Assembly (NCBI RefSeq): GCF_041146795.1
Contig: NC_135170.1
Location: forward strand, 25,352,033-25,416,032
DNA: 64,000 nt
DNA from: Maylandia zebra
Lineage: Eukaryota > Chordata > Actinopteri > Cichliformes > Cichlidae
Direction: 5' to 3'
A model generated the notes under the pieces. It saw only the letters and a program-made list of their open reading frames with translations, searched no databases and was not told the DNA's origin. The position numbers and the translations under genes are program-made. Below are positions 45,470 to 56,337 of the stretch, one piece after another (the stretch's first letter is position 1; each line of letters starts with the position of its first letter).

Positions 45470-48400
45470 ATGGCGTTGCGCCCACGCGCTTCCTCCCAGC
45501 CTTTAAAGCTTACCTTCTTTCAGAGTTCTAAGCTAAATTCGTTCCTGCGACCTCGAGCTGTTTCGTCACAGTCAGGCTCCATGCTGGAAGATGAGCTCTC
45601 CTGTCCTATATGCTGTGAAATCTTCAAGGACCCGGTAGTGCTCAAGTGCAGCCACAGTTTCTGTCGGGCCTGTCTTCAGCAGTTCTGGAACAAGAAGAAG
45701 GCCAGGCGTGAATGTCCTGTCTGCAGGAGGAAGTGCTCGCTGACTGAGCCCACAGTCAGCTTGGCTCTGAAGAATGTGGCCGAAACCTTCCTGAAGGAGC
45801 ACGGGTGCAGGGGAGCCACAGCGGGAACTGGGGCTGGTGATACAGGGAAACAAGCAGTGACAGTAGATTTTAAGTGCAGTACACATGAGGAAGTTCTCAA
45901 ACTCTTCTGTCTGGATGATTTTGAAGTCCTGTGCTGTGTGTGTCACACCTCCAAGAAGCACCTCGGACATCGAGTGTGTCCCATAGAAGAAGGTGCTCAG
46001 GATCTTAAGGTATTGTACTTTTGTTCCCTTTCCTGTTACCCACATCCAGCTTTAGCAGATGTCTACTCCGCACAGATCCTTGTTATGCTGGAAGGAGTTA
46101 AAAGGGAGTTCTTCCTTCCTGCTATCACCAAGCGCTTGCTTATAGAGGTTCACATAATAATTGGAGCTCTCTCTTGTATAGTATGCGGTTTTCACCTTAT
46201 GAAATAAGCACCTGCTATTCTTAATTGGAGCTACATAAATACAGTTGAACTATTTGCCATTTAAGCAAACTACCTTTGACCTTTTAGTCCTCCTTTGAAA
46301 ATGTCACTTTACTGCTTTCAAATTGAAGAAGGTGATACTTTTGCAAACTGAGAAAACTGTTAACATTGTTCAATGTACAATAAGATAAATATGACTCTTT
46401 ATCCTCGCTCTTCAGGCAGAGCTGAAAAATGAGCTGATTCCTCTGAAGAAAAACCTGCGTTGCCTCTATGAAGCCAAGCAGGAGTGTGATGACACAACTG
46501 TGCATATCAAGGTATCAATAAACACTCAGATACCACGAAACACTAGAGGACATTGAAGTTGACGTAACAGTGACTGAAGTTGAGCAGTGCAATGTTAAGT
46601 GTGTAAATATGTCAGCTAATGTCTCAGAGCAGGTGAAATATACTTCTCAAAAAAGTTAATGTCTAACATCAAATCAGATAAACTTCCAAGATACTGATCT
46701 GGTCAGTTAAGTAGCAGAGAGGGTTGATGGTCAGTTTCAGTTGCCTTGGTGCTAATTAGATTAACAACAGGTACTCTAGATGGGCAACAGTGAAACAACC
46801 ATCCAAAAACATGGTTTTAAAAGTGGAGGCCACTGACATTTGTTCCATTCTTTTCTGGTTTTCAATAGTTTTGCATTTGTCTAGGGTCAGTGTCACTACT
46901 TGTAGCTTGAGGCAATACCCGGATTGTGCAGATTGCACAGGTAGTCCGGATCCTCCAGGATGGTACATCAATGTGCCATTTTCAGGTTTGCTGTCTCTCC
47001 CGGCGCAGTCTCAGTAGCGTGAAGGAGATTCCAGGAGAGAGGACGTTATTCTAGGAGAGGTGGACAGAGCCGTAGAAAGTCCTTAACCTGTCAGCAGGAC
47101 CGCTATTTGCTCGTTTCAGAATCAGAATGGGGTTTATTGCCAAATGTTGAGCAGGTTTACAACATTAGGAAATTGCTGCGGTGCTTCAGTGCAAACATGG
47201 TGTCATAAATAACACTTAAATAGACATGGAAAAAATAAAAGTAGGGATAAGAATTAAAAGTGCTACGTGGAAAGATATGTGCATGAGATATACATGAGAT
47301 ATATACATGAGAATAAGAATTAAAAGTGCTACGTAGAAAGATATGTGCATGAGATATACATGAGATATATACATGAGAGTAAGAATTAAGAGTGCTACGT
47401 AGAAAGATATATACATGAGTGCAGGTGGTGATCAGTGCCAAACATGGAATGATACAGTGAACACAGCGTAGGGTCATGTGTTAGTGGCGGGGACAGTCAT
47501 ATGGTTATTGTTCATGTGTCCAACAGCAGAGGGGAAGAAACTGTTCTTATGGCGAGAGGTTCTGGTGCGAATGGACCGGAGCCTCCTGCCTGAGGGGAGC
47601 AGGTCAAACAGACTGTGTCCAGGGTGAGAAGGGTCAGCTGAGATCCGAGCTGCACGCCGCAATGTCCTGGAGGTGTACAGGTCCTGCAGAGATGGGAGTC
47701 TGCAGCCAATCACCTTCTCAGCAGAGCGCACAACACGCTGCAGTCTCTGTTTGTCCCTGATAGTGGCTCCAGCGTACCACACGGTGATGGAGGAGGTGAG
47801 GATGGACTCAATGATTGCGGTGTAGAATTGCATCATCGTCCGTGTTGGCAGGTTGAATTTCTTCAGCTGCCTCAGGAAGTACATCCTCTGCTGGGCTTTC
47901 TTGATGACGGAGGTGATGGTGGGCTCCCACTTCAGGTCCTGGGTGATGGTGGTACCCAGGAAGCGGAATGAGTCCACAGAGGTGATGGGGGTGTCAGTCA
48001 GGATGATGGGGGGGAGTGGGGCTGTGTGCTTCCTGAAGTCCACAATAATCTCCACTGTCTTCTGGGCATTCAGCACCAGGTTGTTGTGGCTGCACCAGGA
48101 CACCAGACGTTCAACCTCCCTCCTGTAGGCAGACTCGTCCCCGTCCGAGATGAGTCCAATAACGGTGGTGTCATCTGCAAACTTGATTAGCTTGACAGAC
48201 TGGTGGGTGGAGGTGCAGCAGTTGGTGTACAGGGAGAAGAGCAGGGGAGAAAGAACACAGCCCTGAGGGGAGCCGGTGCTGATGGTCCGGGAGTCCGAGA
48301 CATTCTTTCCCAGCCTCACGTGCTGCTTCCTGTCCGTCAGGAAGTCAGTGATCCACCGGCAGATGGGATCAGGCACATTCATCTGGGAAAGCTTGTCTCG

Positions 48401-50765
48401 GAGATGGTCTGGAAGGATGGTGTTGAAGGCAGAGCTGAAGTCCACAAACAGGATCCTGGCGTAGGTTCCTGGGGAGTCCAGATGCTGCAGGATGAAGTGT
48501 AGGGCCATGTTGATGGCGTCGTCTACAGACCTGTTGGCTCTATATGCAAACTGCAGGGGGTCCAGGAGGGGGGCCGTGAGGGTCCTGAGATGGGAGAGAA
48601 CTAGGCGCTCAAAAGACTTCATGACCACAGATGTCAGAGCCACGGGTCTGTAGTCATTTAGTCCAGTGATCCTAGGTTTCTTGGGGACAGGGATTATGGT
48701 GGAGGACTTGAAGCAGGCAGGCACATGACATGCCTGCAGTGAGGAGTTGAAAATGCCAGAAAACACTGGGGCAAGCTCGTTTGCACAGTGTCTGAGGGTG
48801 GCAGGAGACACACCGTCTGGGCCGGGAGCTTTCCGAGCATTCAGGTTCTTAAACTGCTTCCTCACATCTGCTTCATGAATATGAAGAGTTGTGGTGGGAG
48901 GAGGTGGTGTGAAATCCTCTTTTGTGTGGGGTGAGGAGGGGGGTGTTGTAGGTGAACGGTTTGAAGGTGGTGATGGCTCTATGGAGGGGGGAGAGGTGGG
49001 GGAATTAGTGTCCAAAGTGCCTCTATTGTTGGGGCCGTTGGAGGTGTGAAGGCTGCCTGATGGCTCGTCAAAACGACAGTAGAAGTCGTTAAGGGTGTTG
49101 GCCAAGAGCAAGTCATCAGTGGAGTGGGGGGTTTTAGGCTTGTAGTTTGTGATATTCCTAAAACCTTTCCACACAGAGGCCGAGTCATTGAGCAAAGAGG
49201 AACAGGATGAGCACTGCCAGAGTCCTACGAAATAACCTCCAGCAGCCCACTGGTGTGAATGTCATGATGAAACAATCATGTTTAGGGAGTGGCACCATTG
49301 ACTAGGCAGTGGCAACACGAAGGAACTGATACCACTGACTGACCCTCACTCTCGCCTAACATAAATCCAACAGAACACTTCTGGGACATTATGTTTTGGT
49401 ATGAGCTGGTGGGTTGCACCTCAAGTCCCTTTTGAGGAAGTATGGATAAAGAAAGAAAATTAGACTAGAAATGAATTTTTACATTGATCCATATTCCCAT
49501 GTGTAGAACCAGACTCAGGCCACAGAAAAGCAGATCAAAGAGGAGTTTGAGGAGCTGCGGGAGTTTCTCCGGAGGGAGGAGGAGGAACGTCTGGCCACTC
49601 TGCAGAAAGACGATAAGGAGAAGAAAGAGCTAGTGAAGAAGAAGTCTGACAGCATCGCCAGAGATATCCTCACCTTCTCCCATGCTGTCATTGCCATTGA
49701 GAACGAGATTGCATCCAGTGATGTTAATTTCCTTCAGGTGAGCAGATCTTAACGGTTTTCCGCATCACATCCATGCCACGAAACACACTGCTTATAACTC
49801 TTTCTTTCCTTATTTCAGAATTATACAAACACAAAGAAAAGGTAGGAGGTTTAAAAAAGTATTTGGCAGCGTCATGCCAGCTTCAACGCTAGTGATTCAG
49901 CACTACTTTCTTTTTGTGTTTCTTTTACCTCTCACAGAGCACAGATCCTACCCAAGAATCCAGAAAAAGTCTCAGGTGCTCTTATAAATGTGGCCAAGCA
50001 TGTCAGTTCCCTCAAGTACCACGTGTGGGAGAAAATGGTGGATCTGGTTCAGTACAGTAAGAACTCACGTGACTCTGTGACACATTCTTGTATACATCAC
50101 CAAGGAAGATTTTTTTTTTCTTTTAGAGATCTTTGCATTTAAACAGTTCAACGTATCTCAAATTTCTTTCTTCTTCTTAATCACCGACTATGTGTAATCT
50201 TTTAGCACCCATCACCTTGGATCCTAACACTGCCTACTCCTGGTTATCCCTCACCTCGGATTTGACCAGTGTGGCCAACAGCGGATCCCTGCAGCAACTC
50301 CCGGACAATCCTGAACGGTTTGGTCATTTTGTGTTTGTTCTGGGCTCAGAGGGTTTTACATCAGGCCGTCACGCCTGGGAGGTAGAGGTGGGCGACAAAG
50401 TGGAGTGGATGCTCGGGGTGGTCAAAGAGTCCATTGACAGGAAGGGCCGCATCTCGGGCTGTCCCGAGGGCGGCTTTTGGATGATCTCATACTTTGAGGG
50501 GGAGTACTCAGCCATGACAAGGCCCAGCACCCCGCTGCATCTGGAGGGGAAGCTAACTCGAGTAAGGGTGCAGCTGGACTACGACTCTGGAGAGGTCATC
50601 TTCTCCAACCCTGTCAATATGACACCCATCTACACTTTCAATGACTTCTTCACTCAGAAGTTGTACCCCTTCTTCTGCCCTGGTGCTAACATCAACGGAA
50701 ACAACCCCAAACCTCTTAAAATCTGCCCCGCCAAGGTGGCTGTGTGGAACAGCGCGACGTGGTGA
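45470..50765 (+). CDS. TRIM35-like RING/B-box/coiled-coil/B30.2 E3 ubiquitin ligase
   Basis: Six exons: 45470-46009, 46416-46511, 49507-49737, 49819-49841, 49938-50056, 50206-50765; 1569 nt, 522 aa. The 96, 231 and 23-nt exons are the classic class C-IV TRIM pattern. The RING is C3HC4 with C45, C48, C60, H62, C65, C68, C82 and C85. B-box 2 is complete (C136, H139, C147, D150, C155, C158, H164, H167). Residues about 181-290 are a charged coiled coil (EEFEELREFLRREEEER). The B30.2 (PRY-SPRY) domain starts at about 337 (ITLDPNTAYSWLSL, then HAWEVEVGDKVEWMLGVV). Such proteins act as cytosolic E3 ligases, often in innate immunity or growth control; the target here is unknown. Start ATG 45470 has a strong context (AACCATGG); an in-frame Met at 45581 lies just before the RING. 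It resembles TRIM35 and fish 'zinc-binding protein A33' genes. Confidence 0.9.
47116..49195 (-). mobile_element. L2/CR1-clade LINE, 5'-truncated, with reverse transcriptase frame
   Basis: A 573-codon uninterrupted minus-strand frame (47474-49195) encodes a non-LTR reverse transcriptase: ARKAPGPDGVSPATLR, KSSTIIPVPKKP, the catalytic KFADDTTVIG, and a C-terminal region to PSGRRLRSIRTRT. There is no initiating ATG at the 5' end (the frame opens on TTG) and no endonuclease domain, so the element is 5'-truncated, the usual outcome of target-primed reverse transcription. The 3' UTR (47116-47473) contains a 66-bp tandem repeat and ends in GGCAATAAACCCCATTCTGA. The open frame implies a recent insertion. 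It lies antisense in intron 2 of the TRIM gene, inside a Tc1 relic. Confidence 0.88.
47248..47420. repeat. Minisatellite, 66-bp unit, about 2.6 copies
   Basis: Units starting TAAGAATTAAAAGTGCTACG recur at about 47248, 47314 and 47380 with only a few differences. The array lies in the 3' UTR of the LINE. Confidence 0.85.
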
Positions 50766-51520
50766 TTAGTGAGGACCTTAGAAAGGACATCAGTAGAATT
50801 GAAATTCATTATATGACCCAAGTGTGAATCAAATGATTAAGCAAATTATGTCAGTGCATGATTGTTGGTAAAATGAGCACGACACAAGCTGAGTGATGAC
50901 AGCAGTAATTGGTTTATTTCACTTGGGTTCATTTAGTGATTGACTGCAGGTTACGAAGCCAAAAGAGGCTCTTTAGAGTGAACAAGGGGACGCAGTTGCA
51001 ATAATTATGCAGCAAGGCTCCATTATACTTCTCAGCCAGGCAGGCTGTCACACTAAGCATCTCCTGCCTACTGTCATGAACATCAATATCCCCCTAGTGG
51101 TTCCTCACACTGGAACACAATTATTTTCACTTCTAGTTCAGAAAAACACAAACAACCTCATGCGAGTGTCACAGATGATTTAAGTTTTGCTTTTCCCCCC
51201 GCCCGGTTCAAATGTGACACAGATCTGTCATTCACTGCCGGTATAATCATTAGAACACACACTTTCACTCATCTGACCTGGACTTTTTTCATACGTGATC
51301 ATTCTGAATTTAATGGCTTTGCAACAACTGTTTTATAAAATATTATACAGTTTTAGTTTATCTGACTAAGTGTGTCTTTAAGTCTTTAAGTTTTGTACAG
51401 TGACTCCTGCAACAGCTTGTTTTCCATGCAATGATGACGCATACACGCAACCATTGTTTGTATAAATGCTGAACATAATTGCTTGGTAATTGTCCTTAAT
51501 TAATAAAATGATCATATTCT
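50766..51520 (+). other. TRIM gene 3' UTR
   Basis: This is non-coding sequence after the TRIM stop codon, ending at AATAAA 51502-51507. No further exon is seen. Confidence 0.55.
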
Positions 51521-51544
51521 GAGACCACTCTTGTCCCTCTACAT

Positions 51545-52070
51545 TATTTTATTGCGTCCTTTATACAAGATGTAACTGGAAACTTGATCTCCTCTTCTCC
51601 ACACATGGAACTGCCAGGTTGCGACACTGAAAAGGCTGTTTTGTCCTCTTCTGTCGGAGAGGAGAAGGCTGGTACAAAAATGTCAGTGCAGAGGTTACAT
51701 GTTAGTAAGATCAAGCTTTTGGGTGGCAGATCACTTACCTTTATGCTGCAAAAAGAAATGGTAGGGATGATGATGCATGCGATTTTAGATCTTCTTCTAA
51801 AGGGGAAATGCAATCTAATGATGAGGACCAGAAGGAGCAAGAGTTAAAGTCTGCTTTTTCTAATTTAAAAAATACAAGACAGCTTTAGATGTAGTATTTT
51901 ATCCTCCTCAGTCCTTATTTTGATGCTCAACATTATTGTGGACTTTAGTCTGCATGTTCTCTAGCCTGCCACCCTGCAGGGGGCCTTTGGTCAGAACCCC
52001 TGCTTTGTTAATCAGCAGGTTGAGACCCACTGTGTTCACCAGGGAGACCTCCTGCTGGGTGTACTGTTTT
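51545..52070 (-). pseudogene. Possible short-chain dehydrogenase (C-factor-like) exon relic
   Basis: On the minus strand, about 51935-52065 reads GLNLLINKAGVLTKGPLQ followed by LENMQTKVHNNVE. This resembles the SDR segment containing the NNAG motif (here NKAG) and the following ENM...tNV region of C-factor-like oxidoreductases. Further left on the same strand a frame ends SSMCGEEEIKFPVTSCIKD, with AATAAA next to its stop, but I cannot align it to SDRs. The catalytic YxxxK segment and the N-terminal glycine motif are not found nearby. A gene remnant is likelier than an intact gene; confidence is low. Confidence 0.3.
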
Positions 52071-52224
52071 ATGCAACAAAGGTCAGTGGCGTCTGACAGA
52101 GAAAGAAAGAAAGTGGAGCATCAGGGGCGGTCAATAGTGAACAGTCAGATAAATATCAGAACAGTGGGCTAGTGGTGGAGGCGGGGCCTGTTTGTTCCCT
52201 GGTATGTACAGACTATAACAGGAG

Positions 52225-53460
52225 AACATCCAATGATCAGGCATAACATGACCACTAAAATGTAGCGTGAATAACACTCAGTATTTGTTCATCATGGCGG
52301 GATTTATTAGGGAGCAAATGAACTTTGTTCTCAAAATTGATGTGTCACAAGCAGGGAAAATGGGCTGTTTGTCAGAGCATCTTCAAACCTGAAGCTCCTG
52401 TGGGGTGTTCCCAGTCCACAGAGGTGAGTATCTATCAAAAGTGGTCCAAGGAAGGGACAATGGGGAGCCAGGGTTCACTGATAAACACGGAGAGTGAAAG
52501 CTGACCCATTTGGTCCAATTCTAGAGATAAGCTAACGTAGCAAATTTCTGTAAAAGTTAATGGTGGTTCTGGAGATGTCAGAATACATAGTGTATCGTAG
52601 TTTGTCGTGTATAGGGCTACATAGCACAGACCAGTGTCCGTGTAGCCCGTGCTGACCCGTCCCAACAATGGGCACAACTGGACCATAAAAAGGAGCACAA
52701 TAATGACTTTGAGAAGCTGACTTCAATTCAGTTCAATTCAATTTTATTTATATAGCTCCAAATCACAACAAAAGTCGCCTCAAGGCGCTTCATAGATACA
52801 GAGAAAAACCAAACAATCATATGACCCCCTATGAGCAAGCACTTTGGCGACAGTGGGAAGTAAAAACTCCCTTTTAACAGGAAGAAACCTCGGGCAGAAC
52901 CAGGCTCAGGGAGGGGCGGAGCCATCTGCTGCGACCGGTTGGGGTGAGAGAAGGAAGACAGGATAAAAGACATGCTGTGGAAGAGAGACAGAGGTTAATA
53001 ACAGATATGATTCAATGCAGAGAGGTCTAATAATACATAGTGAGTGAGAAAGCTGACTGGAAAGGAAAAACTCAATGCATCATGGGAATCCCCCGGCAGC
53101 CTACGTGTATTGCAGCATAACTAAGGGAGGATTCAGGGTCACCTGGTCCAGCCCTAACTATATGCTTTAGCAAAAAGGAAAGTTTTAAGCCTAATCTTAA
53201 AAGTAGAGATAGTGTTTGTCTCCCGAATCCAAACTGGAAGCTGGTTCCACAGAAGAGGGGCCTGAAAACTGAAGGCTCTCCCTCCCATTCTACTTTTAAA
53301 TACTCTAGGAACAACAAGTAAGCCTGCAGAGCGAGAGCGAAGTGCTCTAATAGGGTGGCATCCAAATTCCCCAGATCTAAATCCAAGTGAGCATCTGTGG
53401 AATGTAGTGTGTAAACAAGTCTGATCCATGGAGGGCCATTTGCTGCCGGTAGCACTGGAA
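52225..53460 (+). mobile_element. Tc1-like relic split by an interspersed repeat
   Basis: The left piece (52225-52732) contains GATCAGGCATAACATGACCA, like the terminus of a common fish Tc1-type family, and AAAAGTGGTCCAAGGAAGGG from its transposase. The right piece (53363-about 53460) resumes with CCAAATTCCCCAGATCTAAA, encoding SPDLNPSEHLW, the D-E region of Tc1 transposases. Frames are decayed. The insertion at 52733-53362 separates the two parts. Confidence 0.7.
52733..53362 (+). repeat. Cichlid interspersed repeat, younger copy
   Basis: It starts CAATTCAATTTTATTTATAT and runs through GACCCCCTATGAGCAAGCAC, GAAACCTCGGGCAGAACCAG, ATCATGGGAATCCCCCGGCA and GTTCCACAGAAGAGGGGCCT to AGCGAAGTGCTCTAATAGGG. 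It is the same family as the diverged copy at 35650. There is no protein frame and the class is unclear. It is inserted in a Tc1-like relic. Confidence 0.65.
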
Positions 53461-53800
53461 CATTCAAGGTGGATGGAATAATGAAAGAGGAGGACTACCT
53501 CAAAATTCTTCGACGTCACCTCAAACCAACAGCTAGATTGTTGACATGTAAACACATTTGGGTGTCCCAGAAGAACATTGATCCATATATTCACATCAAA
53601 ACTGGTTTTGAAGGCTTCTGGACTACATCCCACATTGGAAAAAAAACAGTTCAAAGAAACCATTAAAAAACAAAAATATCAAGATATTCATGTATGTAAA
53701 CTTCTGAACACAGATGCTGTAGTGCCCTCACTCAGTTGGACAACAGGATGCTTCTTTTGTCACCGTTTCCTGTGTCTGTAAATACATAGAAAGAAATGTA
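53455..53800 (+). mobile_element. Second Tc1-like transposase fragment
   Basis: A plus-strand frame at 53469 onward reads MDGIMKEEDYLKILRRHLKP, then CKHIWVSQKNIDPYIHIKTG. It matches the Tc1 transposase segment that normally runs MKKEDYVKIL ... WVFQQDNDPKHTSK, with the catalytic Asp context decayed. Only this part of the element is visible. It directly follows the other Tc1 relic but belongs to a different family. Confidence 0.65.
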
Positions 53801-56337
53801 AACAATCACAAGATGCAATCCATCAGTTATACTATTTTTTTTGTCTTAGCTGCATTTTTGCTCCATCTCCTGTGACATCATTTTAAACACATTTTCTATT
53901 ACAGTTAGGGAGCAGTTTACTGCGACTCCTATAAAGTGGCACAAAGGTTTAGGGCTGTTACCTCAGCTGTGGATTCATCTGACTTCCTGCAACAGTTTTC
54001 TCACTGGGTGGGGGTCCTCTGTTGTCTCCAGTGTTAAGCATGCTGACTGGCTGAAGCTCCATTTCCTCTGCCTCAGTTTGCACAGTTTAAGCTTTCTCAT
54101 TCAGCCTCAGCTGACTGTTTAGTCTTTAGCCTGGACACACCCATGTTTGTTCTGTCGCTATGCCTGCATAATATCCATTCAATATGACAAGTAAAGCATG
54201 TGCACAGGGGCCCTATTTTGAGGCTTTTCCAAGATAAAATAAACTTCAGAGCAAGAAAAGACACATATAATGGCAAATAAAAGAACCCAGACATGATGAT
54301 GGTGATAACGTGTAAAACATGCTGGATGAGGAGGAGGATGAGGAGGAGTGTGATTCGTGTTAGTCTTTTTTTCCAAAGCCCAACAAGAACAACATGTGCA
54401 AAGCAATGAAAACAAAGGGCTTCGTGGTTATGAAAAGAAAGGAACTCACCCAGTGAGATGACCGTTGGTTAAAAACACACTGTCCACATTAACTTAACTA
54501 ACAGCACAGACACGAGGGGCCGTGGTAGACTTATGTAAGCCATATGGGTGCGCAGACCAACTACTAAAACACATGCAGCAGTATTATGCAGTTGTACGTG
54601 AGCTCGGTGACATTACAGTAGATGATTTAGGGCCATTTAGTGTGACTCATGCACAGTGTTGATGTAGCACAGCAAAAATAGCTTCTGAATGTGAGCTCAG
54701 TAAACCACACAAAAGACTGTCAGACAATTAAACGATTCATTTAGATAAGAAAATAATGTGAAAGCACTGATGTCAAGTAGTTTTCATCAACTGTGTTAAG
54801 CCCTTAGATTCCGTTTCTGGCATTACAAACTAATAAAAAAACAGCAACAAAGCAATGACAAGCTGTATGGAATGCCTTTAATATATACATATTTCCACCT
54901 GTTATAATGGCACTGAAGCTACAGCAGTGGTGTTGGCAGGGATTTGTATTCCCGGCACATGATTGCGCCATTTCTGTGTGAAACGGCGCACTCTGAATAT
55001 CTGGCAAAAGATTTACAGAGGCTTGCAAATCCTTGATAAACAAACGGCATAAACGTCCACAGTAACAAATGATTTACTCTTCAAAAGAGGAAAAAAATTA
55101 ACCTCGGGTGTGGAGAGTGATCTGAACAGCACGCCGTTCACTTGTTTTGAGAGGAATAATCTTCTTCGGAAACCAAATTGCACAATAGGTTTAAAACCTA
55201 AAGAAATGTCTTGTGAAGGTGGATATTTATAGCAGCGTGCAATAAATATAGCAACAAAAAATATATATATTGTGAGGCTTATAATTTAGCTTCAAAACGG
55301 ACAGTCTCTCAAATTGATGTTTATAGGCTTCACAATGGTCGTATTTCTTGCAGGGCTCGTCGTAAACTGGATGGCATGACACTGGAGTCTCTGTACCTTT
55401 TATTCTGTCCGTCCCCTGCCTCTCTAACATGCGTGTCAGCAAAAGCAAGCTGGCAGCAGGACGGCTCACACTGACACTGACACAAGCAGAGGGAGGTTTC
55501 GGGAAGAAAAACAACAAATGTGGGTCCGATTTGTTCAGAGAGGACTCGCATATGTATATTTAAAAAACTATGAGAAACTCAGACAACAGTGTGACCGAAT
55601 GCCCTGCACTGATGATATAAGCTTGCTGTCCATTATTGAGACTGGTGCTCTTTGGATTCCTCCGCTGCTGGTGAGCGTAAACTGAGTGTGTGAGCGAGAG
55701 GTTAACAAAAAGAAAACCCCAAAACGACCCCCTCCCAGAAAATCTCACGAGGGAGGGGTGCAGACTGTGGTGTCTTCTTGAAATACGTCGAACGACAAAA
55801 GTGTGACAACACGGGAAAGGACATAACAACACATCCCTTGACTTTCATTTGGCAGCAGCTTCCTTTGGCTGTCCGGGTTTGAAATTGGCAGTGTCTTGCT
55901 TTCGATCCATAAGCATACGCACGCGTACTCACTCACACGGTGCAGCCATACATACTCACAGACATACATACAGTACATGATGCAGTACATAACATGCACG
56001 TACACAGATATAAATACGTAAAGGTTATCTTTAAATGCACTTCTGTGTCCGCAGCTCTCCGCTTTGAAAATAGGAAGGTGCATAAATAATACATTCCTAT
56101 TATAGAAAAGGTCCATGCATGCCTGGCACCTCTGGGTTTGCTGAGACTGAATGTGGAGGAAATATGAGGGCTGTGTGCCATCTGGCTGTATCCCCTCATA
56201 TCTCACCACTTCATAAATTATGCTTCTTCTTCGTGATTGTGTCGTTTGACTCTCGGGCAGTGTTTTGGACAGTACATTAGTCTCTCTCGCTCTCTCTCTC
56301 TCTCTCTGTCTTTATTTATTTATTTATTCATTGTCCT
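53801..56337. other. Intergenic / probable KCNT 3' UTR
   Basis: No gene is supported. The part next to 56338 is probably the 3' UTR of the minus-strand KCNT gene. Complementary polyadenylation signals (TTTATT) occur in an ATTT run at about 56310-56330 and near 55398. A TC microsatellite lies at about 56281-56308 and a GAG-rich run near 54328-54350. Confidence 0.4.

Larger units (their letters stand above)
46645..49450 (+). mobile_element. Tc1-like relic interrupted by a LINE, in TRIM intron 2
   Basis: The left piece (about 46645-47115) and right piece (49196-about 49450) are consecutive parts of one Tc1-like transposon of a widespread fish family. The left piece carries CTAGGGTCAGTGTCACTACT and GAGATTCCAGGAGAGAGGAC. 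The right piece resumes with GAGGAACAGGATGAGCACTG, then jumps to the end of the transposase gene (AACATAAATCCAACAGAACA, the NPIEHxW region), so the copy also lost its middle. Frames are decayed. It is older than the LINE that splits it. Confidence 0.75.

Noticed and set aside
47248-47420. A CRISPR-like array
   Set aside because: The units are contiguous tandem copies without unique spacers, in a vertebrate LINE.
48203-48502. Plus-strand frames over the LINE
   Set aside because: They are shadows of the minus-strand reverse transcriptase frame.
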